From Nocardia sp. NBC_00508 (lineage in GTDB: Bacteria > Actinomycetota > Actinomycetes > Mycobacteriales > Mycobacteriaceae): a DNA stretch of 64,000 nt. Location of the stretch: assembly GCF_036346875.1 (NCBI RefSeq), contig NZ_CP107852.1, positions 930,001 to 994,000 on the forward strand, read 5' to 3'. This document shows, piece by piece, positions 6,929-15,477 of the stretch. The notes under the pieces are model-generated. The model had not been told where the DNA came from and did not search any database. It saw only the letters and a program-made list of their open reading frames with translations. The position numbers and the translations under genes were made by a program. The stretch's first letter is position 1; each line of letters begins with the position of its first letter.

Positions 6929-8787
6929 CGAGAAACCACCGGCTCCGCCACCATCGTTCGGCTCGCGTGCGGATACCGGTCGTTGATTCGAGCCGCACCC
7001 CAGGACAGCGCCCCGACGAGGACGAGGCTGCACACCAGCACGACCAGCGACGCCGCGGCGAACAACCAGGAGGGGTGGTCGAACGACCGCTCCCGCTGCA
7101 GCACGGTGATCTCGGCGATGAACGGCCGGGTGAACGAGGTGAGCGCCGGGACCTCTTCGGCGCCGATGCCGGGGTCGGCCGCCATGAAGATCGGCAAGGC
7201 GGTCAGTACGCGCCCGTCCTGCAAACGTAGGACGGTCTTCCACGTCCCATGCGCCGGAACAGGTTTGGTCGACACGTAGTGGCCGGCGCCCACTCGCTGG
7301 AGTTGGTCGACGACCAGACCGCGGCCGGGACTCTCGCCGCCGATCCCGCCCTGCCAGGCCAGAATCTGGATCCACTCGGGGTCGGAGCCGACGAGATCGG
7401 TGGGTTCGAGGCGCACATCCGCGAGCACCATCCTCCTGCCCGAGTCCGATTCGGCATCGCGCAGTGTGACCGTGGCGCCCGCCTGCTCCGGCACCTCGAT
7501 GAGCAGCCCGTTGGCGGTCGCGGCCGCCACGATCACGACCGCGGCCACCATCAGGCCGCGTCGCACCGGTGGGCGTGGCAGCGCTTCGCCCCGCAGCGTC
7601 ATGGCCAGCAGCGCGCCGACGATACCGCCCGCGATGCCGGTGGGCACGGCCATCGCCAGCAGTTCCGGCCACATCCGGATCGGCCATGGATCGACGAACA
7701 TCGCACGGACCCAGAGGGATTCGAGCCACAGCCCGACCGTCGCGATGGCGAGCCCGCACATCGCGCCCCACCAGATCGGCCGCCGGATCAGCGCCAGCAG
7801 TGCGAGCAGTTCCACCACGACGGCGCAGCCGAGATAGAGCGGGAAGACGTTGCGTGGCGCGTCGATGACCGGCCCGCCGACCAGCACGGCTACGACAGCA
7901 CGGACCAGGGCGGCGAAGCCGACCACAATCAGGGTGCTGAACGGACCCAGGCTCGCACGGGCAGCGACGAGGGAGATGGCGGCCGCGGCGACGATGAGCA
8001 TCGGCTGCAGCACGAGCCGGAACTGCTGCACTCCGAAGTCGAATTCGACCTGGAACACCGAGAGCCCGATGAGCAGACCACCGAAAGCGAAGCAGCGCAG
8101 CAGCCACATCAGCCGCCCGTCGGCGCGGTCGGGGTCGGGCCGGCTGTGCCTGCCCTCGAACTCGAGCAGCAGCACACCGACCAGCGACAATCCGGCGCCG
8201 CCGATGAGCATCAGGTGCGTCGGCCCCCACAGCGTGACGTCCTGCCCGAACAGCCGATGCCAGACGTCGTCGAGGGGGAACCCGATCAGCGCGTAGAGAC
8301 CGGCACCCGCGATGAGGAGGCCGCCGACGGGCGCGTACCAGGTACGGGTGATCCGCACCGCCGCGGCGCCGGGCTTTTCGTCCAGAGGCAACACGATCGC
8401 CGACATCCCGGCGGTGAACAGGAAGAACAATCCGGCCAGGATGAAGTAGTGCGCCGGATTCGCCAACGGCCCGTCATCGCGACCGTTGCCCACGTGCAGG
8501 CTGACATCCCAGATGAACCCCAACAGGGCGGTCAGAATAGTTGCGAGGAACATCCCGAGCGGGAGGGCGACCCAGCCGGGCCGGTTGAACAGTCGCCCGA
8601 GACGGTCGGCGAGCCGCTGTAGCCAAGTGATTCGGCGGGTGCGGTGGAGAAACCCGATCCACAGCAGAACCAGGGCGACCAGCCCCGCGGCCCCGGTCAT
8701 GGCGGCTACCTGGTCCAGCGCCGCGCCTCCGCCCTCGGTACCGGGTGCGGCGAACCATCCGATCCTTTCATGCGCGACGTCGCGCAC
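6925..8787 (-). CDS. Large polytopic membrane protein with C-terminal extracytoplasmic domain
   Basis: A 620-residue protein. Residues about 30-420 hold roughly eleven transmembrane helices, with conserved-looking histidines and polar residues in membrane segments (GFIWDVSLHVGN, PAHYFILAGLF, WGPTHLMLIGGAG). Residues about 420-580 form a soluble beta-rich domain, and a final helix (SWLFAAASLVVLVCSLVLVG) re-enters the membrane. The GTG start at 8787 follows GGAGGTCTCCT. It begins the four-gene operon with the small membrane protein, the cupredoxin-like lipoprotein and the second polytopic protein. The histidines and the cupredoxin partner suggest a metal- or redox-dependent membrane enzyme or transporter; this is inference. 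Confidence 0.7.
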   Translation of the reverse strand: MRDVAHERIGWFAAPGTEGGGAALDQVAAMTGAAGLVALVLLWIGFLHRTRRITWLQRLADRLGRLFNRPGWVALPLGMFLATILTALLGFIWDVSLHVGNGRDDGPLANPAHYFILAGLFFLFTAGMSAIVLPLDEKPGAAAVRITRTWYAPVGGLLIAGAGLYALIGFPLDDVWHRLFGQDVTLWGPTHLMLIGGAGLSLVGVLLLEFEGRHSRPDPDRADGRLMWLLRCFAFGGLLIGLSVFQVEFDFGVQQFRLVLQPMLIVAAAAISLVAARASLGPFSTLIVVGFAALVRAVVAVLVGGPVIDAPRNVFPLYLGCAVVVELLALLALIRRPIWWGAMCGLAIATVGLWLESLWVRAMFVDPWPIRMWPELLAMAVPTGIAGGIVGALLAMTLRGEALPRPPVRRGLMVAAVVIVAAATANGLLIEVPEQAGATVTLRDAESDSGRRMVLADVRLEPTDLVGSDPEWIQILAWQGGIGGESPGRGLVVDQLQRVGAGHYVSTKPVPAHGTWKTVLRLQDGRVLTALPIFMAADPGIGAEEVPALTSFTRPFIAEITVLQRERSFDHPSWLFAAASLVVLVCSLVLVGALSWGAARINDRYPHASRTMVAEPVVSR

Positions 8788-9075
8788 AGGAGACCTCCAT
8801 CACGCGGAATATGTATATGTAACTAACGGTACCATAAATGGGGTCCGCATCGGCAGGTCGAAATTGCGCACGTGGCTCCGATCGGGCGACGATCGGCAGG
8901 AGTGCCCCCAGCCTGGTCAGCGTGTGGTGCACGATCCCAGCGAAGGCTCGGGGCCCCGGCCGCATTCCATAGCCATGCGCTGCGCTCGGCGCACGCGCCG
9001 CGGTTGGTGGACCGGTCGGGGTTCCGGCGCCGCCGTGTTGCTCGGACCTTCTGCAGCACTCACACAGCCTGTAGC
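8788..9075. other. Promoter region of the cupredoxin operon and gene-free stretch
   Basis: The AT-rich segment near 8800-8840 (with ATATGTATATGTAAC and a nearby GGTACC) is the obvious place for the operon promoter in this GC-rich sequence. The rest, to the terminator hairpin at 9076, has no frame with start, ribosome binding site and family resemblance. Confidence 0.4.
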
Positions 9076-9104
9076 GACCTCGCCCTCCCCGAGCGGGCGA
9101 GGTC
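9076..9104 (-). terminator. Hairpin terminator of the saccharopine-dehydrogenase-like gene
   Basis: A perfect ten-base stem, GACCTCGCCC (9076-9085) and GGGCGAGGTC (9095-9104), around a nine-base loop. It lies about 40 bases past the stop of the leftward gene ending at 9147. No T-run follows, as is common for actinobacterial terminators. Confidence 0.6.
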
Positions 9105-9146
9105 ATCAGATCAGCAGGCAGGCTGGAACAATTCCCCCCGGCTGGG

Positions 9147-10088
9147 TCAACCCGCGGAACAACCACTTGATGCCAGGTCGATTCCGCGCAATGGCGGCAC
9201 ATCATTGATGTCGAGTACTTGGTGCAGGTGATGGATTCCCGGGGGTAGATGGGCCGCCGCCCGGACTGCGATAACCGCGACGACGGCCGTGGCGCGGGAT
9301 TGAGCTCGTCCGCGCGCCCACCGTGTTGCGCCGTTGTGGCCGCGGGCGAGGACGAGCCAGTCTTCCGTGCCCGGCAGGTGCAGCCCGCGTGGCGCACGGG
9401 ACGCTCCAGGGATCCAGGTCAGAGTTGCCAAAGCTCGGGTCGCAATGGTCGAGTCGACACCGAAGTACGTTCTGACTTGCACCCCCAGGTCGCGGCACAG
9501 CGCGCGCTGGTCGGAGAAATCTACTCGATACAGCCGCCGTCGACCTTCGCCGGGGAGGTCGAATGTCTTCGGCCTCGTGAAATTGCGGGTCACTTGCGTG
9601 CCATCGTGAAAGCGCTTGCCCAGCAAGTGATATGTCCATTCCGTCGCGGCCGCACCATGTTGCTCTCCGACCCCGAGCAGTACCGCCAGATCGATCGGTC
9701 CAGGCGAGACGCGATGAACGGCGGCGGCAAGCAGGTTCGTCAGGCCGGGCGCGAGGCCGACGTTGACGATCACCGCGGCTGCCGGCGTCAACCGCTCCAG
9801 CTCGGCGACATAGTCCGTTGTGGCAGTCACGTCGACGAAGGCGACGCCGTGCGCGCCCGCGAGTGCTGCGAGTCGAGGATTCTCCGCGCCCGACGCGTTC
9901 ACCACCACGTCCGTACCGGAAAGTGCGGCAGTGTAGGCCTCGAGACCTGGATCGGTCAGGTCCATCACAAGGTCGGCGCGAGCGGCGTCGCGTCCGGCCG
10001 CGATCACGTTGACGCCGGTAGCCCGCAACTCGGCCACCAGATGGACGCCGACAGCGCCATACCCACCTAAGACCAGCACGTTTCTCAC
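9147..10088 (-). CDS. Saccharopine dehydrogenase-like NAD(P)-binding protein
   Basis: A 313-residue protein opening with a Rossmann dinucleotide motif (VLVLGGYGAVG) and followed by the pattern of the saccharopine dehydrogenase/YegR superfamily: GTDVVVNASG, HGVAFVDVTATTDYV and VNVGLAPGLTNLLAA. This superfamily includes amino-acid and lipid reductases and many proteins of unknown role; nothing here identifies the substrate. The start is GTG at 10088 with only a weak ribosome binding site. It is a single gene with a terminator downstream and a long inverted repeat upstream, so it is probably under its own regulator, which is not adjacent. Confidence 0.7.
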   Translation of the reverse strand: MRNVLVLGGYGAVGVHLVAELRATGVNVIAAGRDAARADLVMDLTDPGLEAYTAALSGTDVVVNASGAENPRLAALAGAHGVAFVDVTATTDYVAELERLTPAAAVIVNVGLAPGLTNLLAAAVHRVSPGPIDLAVLLGVGEQHGAAATEWTYHLLGKRFHDGTQVTRNFTRPKTFDLPGEGRRRLYRVDFSDQRALCRDLGVQVRTYFGVDSTIATRALATLTWIPGASRAPRGLHLPGTEDWLVLARGHNGATRWARGRAQSRATAVVAVIAVRAAAHLPPGIHHLHQVLDINDVPPLRGIDLASSGCSAG

Positions 10089-10156
10089 ACGTATCCATCC
10101 ACCCTGAACCGTCTTGGCATCCCAAAAGCCTCGCCCGCCATGATGCCCCCTTTCGT

Positions 10157-10198
10157 TAGAGCGTCACTATCATGACTGTTCACTATAGCTACGCTCTA
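10157..10198. promoter_or_regulatory. Inverted repeat upstream of the saccharopine-dehydrogenase-like gene
   Basis: Perfect eight-base arms TAGAGCGT (10157-10164) and ACGCTCTA (10191-10198) are separated by 26 bases that contain CACTAT twice. The element lies about 70 bases upstream of the GTG start, in a locally AT-rich patch. It looks like a repressor operator of the TetR type, but no regulator gene is next to it. Confidence 0.4.
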
Positions 10199-10451
10199 GC
10201 CAAATAGAATCCGCAACACGAATGGGAACACCTGGTGCGGCATTTGCTCAGCCGGGGGACAGCGGTGGGCGGTGATCCGCCCGCGGGTCGGCCAGAGCCC
10301 GAGAGCTCGCTGGACTCGGACCGAGCCGAGCCCGTTGGACGGCGGGAAGAGGCTGTCGCGCACACGATGTCGGCGCACCGCCACGCACACGTTCCTCGTC
10401 GATCCCAAGCTGCGGGATCTACCTCGGGTCGATCGTGTTCGGCTGAGAACC
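10199..10451. other. Intergenic stretch, nothing recognised
   Basis: Between the operator-like repeat and the terminator of the phytase-like gene I see no coding pattern, RNA-like fold or repeat that I can support on either strand. A regulator for the adjacent operator-like repeat would be expected here but is not readable. Confidence 0.4.
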
Positions 10452-10487
10452 GGTCGGGCCCACGCTTCTGCGTGGTGGGCCCCGACC
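10452..10487 (-). terminator. Hairpin downstream of the phytase-like lipoprotein gene
   Basis: GGTCGGGCCCACGC (10452-10465) can pair with GCGTGG and CCCGACC (10470-10487), with a small bulge in the 3' arm and a four-base loop. It lies about 30 bases beyond the stop of the leftward gene that ends at 10519. Confidence 0.5.
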
Positions 10488-10518
10488 TTTGCCCTACGTT
10501 CCTGCCGCCTGGTGCTGC

Positions 10519-12087
10519 CTACTTCACGGTGACCGTGATCGTCTTCGTCTGCGTCCTGGCGGGCAGCTTGGCGGTGTCGACCATCAGCACCTCACCCGAG
10601 TCCTGCACGCCGTTGGCGAGGATCTTCGGCTTCAGTCCGAACGGCGGCTGGTCACCGGCGGCGGCCTCGATGCCGAAGTCGCTGTCGTTGGTGATGTAGA
10701 GGGTCTTGCCGCCGTCACGGGTGGCGACACCCTCGATCTTGTCGTGGCCGAAGAACTCGCCGTCGGTGTTCAGACCGTCCAGCAGGCCGCCGAGGTCCAG
10801 GTTGGACTTCTTGGTGACGGGGGTGATGCCCGCCTTCTGCAGCGTGGCGACGCCGTCGGCGGTGGACCCGGCGCCGACGAGGAGCTCCAGCGGCTTACCG
10901 TCGACCAGCAGGCCCCTCTCCGGATCGTATTGCGCGCCCTGGACCTTCGCCTGCGGGCCGACATCGGTGGCGCCGGTGATATCGATGGTCCACAGCTTCT
11001 TATCGGCCTTGGGCGTCTTGTTGCCGTCACGCTCGTCGACCAGGAAGGTGGTGGTGCTCAGCGCTGTGATCTCGGAGATCGCGAGCTTCTGCTTCGGATC
11101 CTCCAGCGGATACACGAATTCCTTGACGTCCCTGGTCTTCAGATCCACCGTGACGATCCGGGTCATCGGCACCTCACGTGCCGACGTGACACCCGGAGCG
11201 TTCAGTGCGCTCTGGATGATGCCGACCAGCGTGCTGCCATCCGGCGTGATGGTGAGCCCCTCCATGCCCTGGTTCGGCGTGCGCAGCGAAAGTTCCTTGG
11301 GCAGAACGCGTCCCGGCGCCAGCCGCTCCAGCTCGGTGCCATTGGCGTCGAAGTGCACGAGGAACGGACCATATTCGTCGGAGACCCAGAAGCTGCCGTC
11401 GGGCATCGCGACCAGGCCCTCGCTGTCGATGCCATGATCGGTGGGCGGAAGGATGTTTCCGTTGAGGTCGCGGATGGTCTCGCCGGTGGAGGCGGAGATG
11501 TCGACCTGGCCGTTGAACGGCTGGCCAGCCGGATTCTTCAGGGGGATGGTGGATTCCAGCACGGCCTTGGCGCCGACAATCTTGAACTTCGCGATGCTGG
11601 GGGTGAACGTCGGTACAGGCGCGAGCTTCTCGTTCTTGCCCTTGCCGTCCACGTTCGGACCGCGGTCGGTGAGACCGTAGAACTCGTCGGTCGATCCGGG
11701 CACCGGCGTGAACGCCGACCCGTACCCACTGCCGGGCAGGCTCACCCCGCCGAAGTCGCCGAGCGGCGGAATATCGGTGGTGAACAGCTTCACGGCGTCA
11801 GTGGTTGTCACGGTGATGCTGTCGGACCCGGTGTACCCGGCCGTCGGCGTGTACACAACCGCGCCGTCGGCGCGCCGCGTGATCGTGCCGTGCTGCGGGT
11901 CAGCGATCCCCACCGCGGCGCTGCCGCCGGTCTCGGCCAGCAGATCGTCCAGCGAGATCACCAGCGGCTGATCCTTGGTGGCGGTGAAGTCTCCACCCGA
12001 GCTCGACGACGAGCAGGCGGACAGAACAGCGGTCGCACACACGGCAACCATGACGAGCGCGCTTCGGGCGCCGCAGCGAGTTCTCAC
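10519..12087 (-). CDS. Esterase-like phytase-family lipoprotein
   Basis: About 522 residues from a GTG at 12087. The export signal ends in VCATAVLSACSSSSSGG, a lipobox with cysteine. Next come a cadherin/Ig-like beta segment (ITRRADGAVVYTPTAGYTGSDSITVTT) and the phytase-like esterase domain: EFYGLTDRGPN, GIDSEGLVAMPDGSFWVSDEYGPF, NQGMEGLTITPDG, KIEGVATRDGGKTLYITND. These DRGPN, SEGL and SDEYGP motifs mark the family, thought to be a calcium-dependent beta-propeller with phosphoesterase or esterase activity. The frame extends upstream to 12375, but only from 12087 does it begin with a proper signal peptide. It acts outside the membrane; the substrate is unknown. Confidence 0.8.
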   Translation of the reverse strand: MRTRCGARSALVMVAVCATAVLSACSSSSSGGDFTATKDQPLVISLDDLLAETGGSAAVGIADPQHGTITRRADGAVVYTPTAGYTGSDSITVTTTDAVKLFTTDIPPLGDFGGVSLPGSGYGSAFTPVPGSTDEFYGLTDRGPNVDGKGKNEKLAPVPTFTPSIAKFKIVGAKAVLESTIPLKNPAGQPFNGQVDISASTGETIRDLNGNILPPTDHGIDSEGLVAMPDGSFWVSDEYGPFLVHFDANGTELERLAPGRVLPKELSLRTPNQGMEGLTITPDGSTLVGIIQSALNAPGVTSAREVPMTRIVTVDLKTRDVKEFVYPLEDPKQKLAISEITALSTTTFLVDERDGNKTPKADKKLWTIDITGATDVGPQAKVQGAQYDPERGLLVDGKPLELLVGAGSTADGVATLQKAGITPVTKKSNLDLGGLLDGLNTDGEFFGHDKIEGVATRDGGKTLYITNDSDFGIEAAAGDQPPFGLKPKILANGVQDSGEVLMVDTAKLPARTQTKTITVTVK

Positions 12088-12271
12088 CAGCGATGCGTAC
12101 CGTCCGAGCTCGACCACCAGTTGACGTCGAGCTGAACGGCCGCCGTCGATGCCCAAAACCAACCGATCAGTCTGCTGCGGTAACGGCCTCACCGCGCCGA
12201 CGCGCGGCACCTGAGCGTGGAGCTGCGTGGTTACCGCGCTCTCGGTGTTGGATGCGGGGCTCCGACAGCAC

Positions 12272-12571
12272 TCAGCCGTACCGCTTGCCGGTGTTCCCTT
12301 GTCCGTCATCGGAACACCGTACAGTCGACGGCCGACAGCTCTGGATCCGACTGACGCCTGGGGAAATGGGGCCACACGCTATGAACGCCCGTGCACGAGC
12401 TGCCACTTCATCTAAACTCACAGCGGCCGTCGAATCGGCGTCGCCCGCGTGGGAGGTCGTAGCCGCCGCGGTCATCTCATCTGCCACGCTTTGGGCCAGT
12501 TCGGCACTGGCTTGGTAGTCGAGCTTCAGCGCACCGCTTTCGATGTGGATATGACGCGGCCTGGGGTGCAT
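12272..12571 (-). CDS. Small helical protein, possibly ESX/EspC-like
   Basis: A 99-residue protein preceded by AAGGGAGG, seven bases before the ATG, one of the best ribosome binding sites in this part. The first two thirds (SGALKLDYQASAELAQSVADEMTAAATTSHAGD, in pieces) form an Ala-rich amphipathic helix pair like those of small ESX-associated (EspC/WXG100-type) proteins; the last 30 residues look disordered. No WxG or YxxxD secretion motif is visible, so secretion is not shown. The gene lies upstream of the phytase-like lipoprotein gene, on the same strand, separated by about 180 bases. Confidence 0.45.
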   Translation of the reverse strand: MHPRPRHIHIESGALKLDYQASAELAQSVADEMTAAATTSHAGDADSTAAVSLDEVAARARAFIACGPISPGVSRIQSCRPSTVRCSDDGQGNTGKRYG

Positions 12572-12734
12572 TCCGGTTGCCTCCCTTGCAGTTTGACCGG
12601 TTTCCCGCCGGGCGGGGTCCCAGGTTCGCGTTTGCCCTGGTCAAAGGCTATACCGGGTTGATTGGCCGCGTTATGCGTCCGGCGTATAGTCCGGTCGCCA
12701 CGAAGGGATTAGGCTCGGCTTGATTCACCCGAGG

Positions 12735-12763
12735 TTCGAAAAACCCCAGGTCATCGGTATAAT
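12735..12763 (+). promoter_or_regulatory. Promoter of the NUDIX gene
   Basis: A full consensus -10 box TATAAT (12758-12763) stands 17 bases after TTCGAA (12735-12740), a moderate -35. The spacing and closeness to the NUDIX start at 12788 fit a housekeeping sigma promoter. Confidence 0.5.
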
Positions 12764-12787
12764 TCAAGGTGAAAGGAACGCGCCTGC

Positions 12788-13252
12788 ATGAGCGTCACGA
12801 CTGAATCCAGTCAGCAAGCAAAGCCTCAGCGTCACAAGGTCACGGGGGATGTTCATCTGCTGTTGCGCCGCGGCAACGAAGTGCTGTTCGGTGAGCGTCA
12901 GAACACTGGATTCGAGGATGGTGCATGGCATCTGCCCTCGGGCCACCTCGAGGCCGGCGAGTCCATCATCGAGGCTCTGATCCGCGAAGCCGACGAAGAG
13001 ATCGGCGTGGCGATCGAGGCGAAAGATGTGCACTTCAGCCACATCATGCACAACTCATCGTCGGGTGGCCGGATGGCGTTCTTCTTCACGGTGCGGTCCT
13101 GGCAGGGTGAACCCACCAACCGCGAGCCGGATAAGTGCAGCGGCCTGGAGTGGTTCGCGGCGGATGCGCTGCCTGACCACATGATCGGCTACTGCCGAGC
13201 GGCGATGGAGGATATCGCCGAGGGCAAGTCCTTCTCGATCTACGACTGGTAG
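12788..13252 (+). CDS. NUDIX hydrolase
   Basis: A 154-residue protein with an intact NUDIX box at residues 52-74: G52 HLEAGE then READEEIGV, so all catalytic Glu, Arg and Gly positions are present. It should cleave a nucleoside diphosphate linked to another group, with Mg2+ or Mn2+ bound by the READEE helix. The flanking strands VHLLLRRGNEVLFGERQ and RMAFFFTVRSWQGEP fit the fold. The substrate cannot be told from sequence: sanitising a modified dNTP or an ADP-ribose-type compound is equally possible. A strong TATAAT promoter precedes it. It stands alone before a zone of broken regulator genes. Confidence 0.85.
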   Translation: MSVTTESSQQAKPQRHKVTGDVHLLLRRGNEVLFGERQNTGFEDGAWHLPSGHLEAGESIIEALIREADEEIGVAIEAKDVHFSHIMHNSSSGGRMAFFFTVRSWQGEPTNREPDKCSGLEWFAADALPDHMIGYCRAAMEDIAEGKSFSIYDW

Positions 13253-13311
13253 ATCCGTGACTGCGGCAAGCACAAGCGGGCCTGATCGTCGGCGGTGACC
13301 GATTGTGCCGG

Positions 13312-13620
13312 GTGGCCGTAAGCGGTGGCGTCCGCTACGTCAAGCAGCTGCTGGACAACGGCACCTACACCAACGACGTAGGCCGAGCCTTGACCAGTGC
13401 CGCCGCTAAGATGATGACCGCCGCGGGATGGGTACTATGACGCTGGACGCCTGGAGGATGCGCGGCGCTACGATGCCGATGCCGCCCAGGCGGCCACCGC
13501 GGTCGATGATGGCATCGCCGTGGCGCATGCCCTCGGCAACGCTAGTTCCCTATTGACCGAATGGAACGGCGGCACGCCTGCTGGTACTCGGCAGGCGGTG
13601 CAGTATGCCAGGAAACCCAG
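13312..13620 (+). pseudogene. Remnant of a TPR-containing XRE-type regulator
   Basis: The frame starting at 13312 reads VKQLLDNGTYTNDVGRAL and TSAAAKMMTAAGWV. After a one-base shift near 13435 it continues YDAGRLEDARRYDADAA and GIAVAHALGNASSLLTEW. Joined, this is the tetratricopeptide region of actinobacterial XRE-type transcriptional regulators (pattern LLDxGxY...GRAL..AA..L..AGW..YDAGR...A..Y). The DNA-binding domain and the end are missing. It is therefore a frameshifted fragment. Confidence 0.65.
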
Positions 13621-13710
13621 GAGCAGATGCGGGATTTCGACAACTCCGGTGTCGACGCGGTTGCAATCCACCCCTCGACCGCACCGTAGGGGACACCTAC
13701 CCCCATACTG
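13600..13710 (-). pseudogene. Degenerate copy of the small gene at 15144-15477
   Basis: On the minus strand VVEIPHLLLGFL can be read, matching LIEIPHPLLGFL of the small frameshifted gene at 15144-15477. The surrounding DNA keeps about two thirds identity by eye, including a shared ATTTCGA block and a nearby CGTAGG. No full-length frame remains. The two copies flank the intact XRE/DUF6879 gene pair. Confidence 0.4.
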
Positions 13711-13787
13711 CGGTGCCTGAAGTTCGGGAGTTCTTGAGATGCGGGCCGAGGCGGTCTAGAGCCGCCCGTGTCTTCGGACGATACCGA

Positions 13788-14639
13788 TCAAGACGCAGGA
13801 TCGGCATCCTCCGCCCCGCTGCTATACCGGTGCATGGCGGTCCGGATCAGTTCGCGGACAGTGGTGCCGATCGCTGCTTGTTCGATCAACGCCGTGAATG
13901 CCTTCTCGTACAACACAACTTCGCGCGGCTGAGTGACTGTCAACTGCGCGGTGATCGTCTCGGCCTGCACCATCTTCCGGTCGAAGATGGTGAAGTTCAT
14001 CAGCGGTATCCGGTAGGCGGCATCCAGAGGAATCACGCCGAGTACGACGCGCGGCAGTGTCATGGCTACCAGGAGCCGGTCCAATTGTTCGATCATCACT
14101 TCCGGGCCGCCGACGACCGTGCGTAAGGCTTGTTCGCCGATGAGAAAGTGGAAGCGGTGCCGACCCCGGTACAGGACGGTCTGCCGCTCCAACCGGGCCG
14201 CCAGCGACGCTTCGATGACATTGGGGCCGCCATAGAGGGCTTCGACGGTTTCCAGGACACCGCGAATGTAGCGCGGCGTCTGCAACAGGCCGGGCACGAG
14301 GCCGGGCTCGTACCAGCGGACCAACTCGGCATCGGCTTCCATTTTGGCGATCACCCGCTGCCACTGCGGGATACGCATCCGCCGGACTTCGAGGTAGGCG
14401 GCTTCGACGTTGTGCAGGGTGGCGATCAGGTCGGGCAACTGGTTGGCGGCGTGACAATGCAGACACCACGCCCGAAGATCCTTCTCGGAGGGTGCCTGCT
14501 TGCCATATTCGATTTTCGAGACCTTCGACTCGTGCCACCCCTCGAGGTCCGCCAGGGCGCGACCGGTCAGACCGGCTCCCTTACGGATCTCGCGCAATCG
14601 CTGTCCGAGCGCCTCGCGGGCTTCCCGCAGATTGTTCAC
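13788..14639 (-). CDS. XRE-family regulator with DUF5753 domain
   Basis: A 283-residue protein. An N-terminal helix-turn-helix (about residues 11-62: LGQRLREIRKGAGLTGRALA, HESKVSKIEYGKQAPSEKDL) is followed by the DUF5753 sensor domain (VRWYEPGLVPGLLQTPRYIR, RLERQTVLYR, FHFLIGEQALRTVVG). This architecture is very abundant in Streptomyces and Nocardia and usually pairs with a small DUF397-type or related partner that is its antagonist. Its ATG overlaps the stop of the upstream DUF6879 gene, so that protein is the likely partner here. The DUF5753 domain may respond to the partner or to a ligand. The C-terminus is complete. Confidence 0.85.
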   Translation of the reverse strand: MNNLREAREALGQRLREIRKGAGLTGRALADLEGWHESKVSKIEYGKQAPSEKDLRAWCLHCHAANQLPDLIATLHNVEAAYLEVRRMRIPQWQRVIAKMEADAELVRWYEPGLVPGLLQTPRYIRGVLETVEALYGGPNVIEASLAARLERQTVLYRGRHRFHFLIGEQALRTVVGGPEVMIEQLDRLLVAMTLPRVVLGVIPLDAAYRIPLMNFTIFDRKMVQAETITAQLTVTQPREVVLYEKAFTALIEQAAIGTTVRELIRTAMHRYSSGAEDADPAS

Positions 14640-15163
14640 TGATACAGTGCGTGCACGTATTCGTCGTGCGGAACCGCCACCGGCCAGACACGGTCACGGA
14701 CAGTGCGGAAATGCGCCGCGATCACCGGATCGGTGGTCACGGCGAAGCCGGCACCCTCCCCGGTCTGGGTGAACACGCTGAACGCGGCCAAGTGGTCATC
14801 GAACAGCCAGTAGTCGTCACCGGTCAAATCGGACAGTGCGATGGAATGTCGCGGCAGCCAGCGGATTTGCTCACCGGCCGCGATGTTGCGCTGCGACACC
14901 GTTAGCGCCCACCTCGTGTAGTCGGTATGTGGTTCGGTCACCACCCGTACGCGTTGCACCTCCTGGCCGGTATCGGTAATTTCGCGGACGAGATCAAGCC
15001 AGGGCTGCTGCCAGGCGGCGTCTTCGGATTCCCCAGCCAGGAACTGCCGCAGCGGTTCGAACTCCCCGGATACGGCATACGTGTCCTGTAGTTCGAGATG
15101 GAAGGCGCGTTGCCACGGGGACCGGAACAGTTCATCGAGTTCATTACCGGTCAGCGAGTACAT
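14636..15163 (-). CDS. DUF6879-like partner of the XRE regulator
   Basis: A 175-residue protein with the pattern I associate with DUF6879: ELDELFRSPWQRAFHLELQD near the start, then QRVRVVTEPHTDYTRWAL, IRWLPR and DDYWLFDDHLAAFSVFTQTG. The start at 15163 follows AAAGGAGATCC. It overlaps the XRE/DUF5753 gene by four bases. In related loci a protein of this kind sits beside the regulator, probably as the protein that titrates or is controlled by it; whether the pair works as a toxin-antitoxin or a developmental switch is unknown. Confidence 0.7.
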   Translation of the reverse strand: MYSLTGNELDELFRSPWQRAFHLELQDTYAVSGEFEPLRQFLAGESEDAAWQQPWLDLVREITDTGQEVQRVRVVTEPHTDYTRWALTVSQRNIAAGEQIRWLPRHSIALSDLTGDDYWLFDDHLAAFSVFTQTGEGAGFAVTTDPVIAAHFRTVRDRVWPVAVPHDEYVHALYQ

Positions 15164-15477
15164 CGCGGCGGATCTCCTTTCCCATCGGCACCTCCACACA
15201 CGTTTCATGCGGCGGAATATCCATCTGCGCCAACGATTCCGCATCGGTAACGAAACTTCCTGTCAGGGTGAACGTCCCGTGTCCGGTGTCGTGAAGTATT
15301 GCGCCCAAACAGGTTCCGGGCTCGAGGAACCCGAGGAGGGGGTGCGGTATTTCGATCAATTCTGGGTGACCCGATACTCGCCAGTGCTCCCTGCACCACG
15401 TAGGTGCCCCGATCGCTGGCATACAGCGTGGGCGACTGGTGGGAACCGGTGTTCTTGCCGAGGAAACGTAAACACAT
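15144..15477 (-). pseudogene. Small XRE-locus protein, frameshifted
   Basis: Two overlapping minus-strand frames together give a typical small protein of XRE loci. The first, from an ATG at 15477, reads MCLRFLGKNTGSHQSPTLYA and DRGTYVVQGA. The second continues HWRVSGHPELIEIPHPLLGF and on to LTGSFVTDAESLAQMDIPPH, ending at 15144. The frame changes near 15385. Related proteins in Streptomyces are about 60 residues with the same SPTLYATD...VVQG...ETVVEIP pattern, so this looks like two merged copies broken by a frameshift. It overlaps the DUF6879 start by about 20 bases. A sequencing error could also explain the break. Confidence 0.55.

Noticed and set aside
8800..8845. ATATGTATATGTAAC as an operator of the cupredoxin operon
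   Set aside because: Only loosely symmetrical; it is kept as an AT-rich promoter region rather than a called operator.
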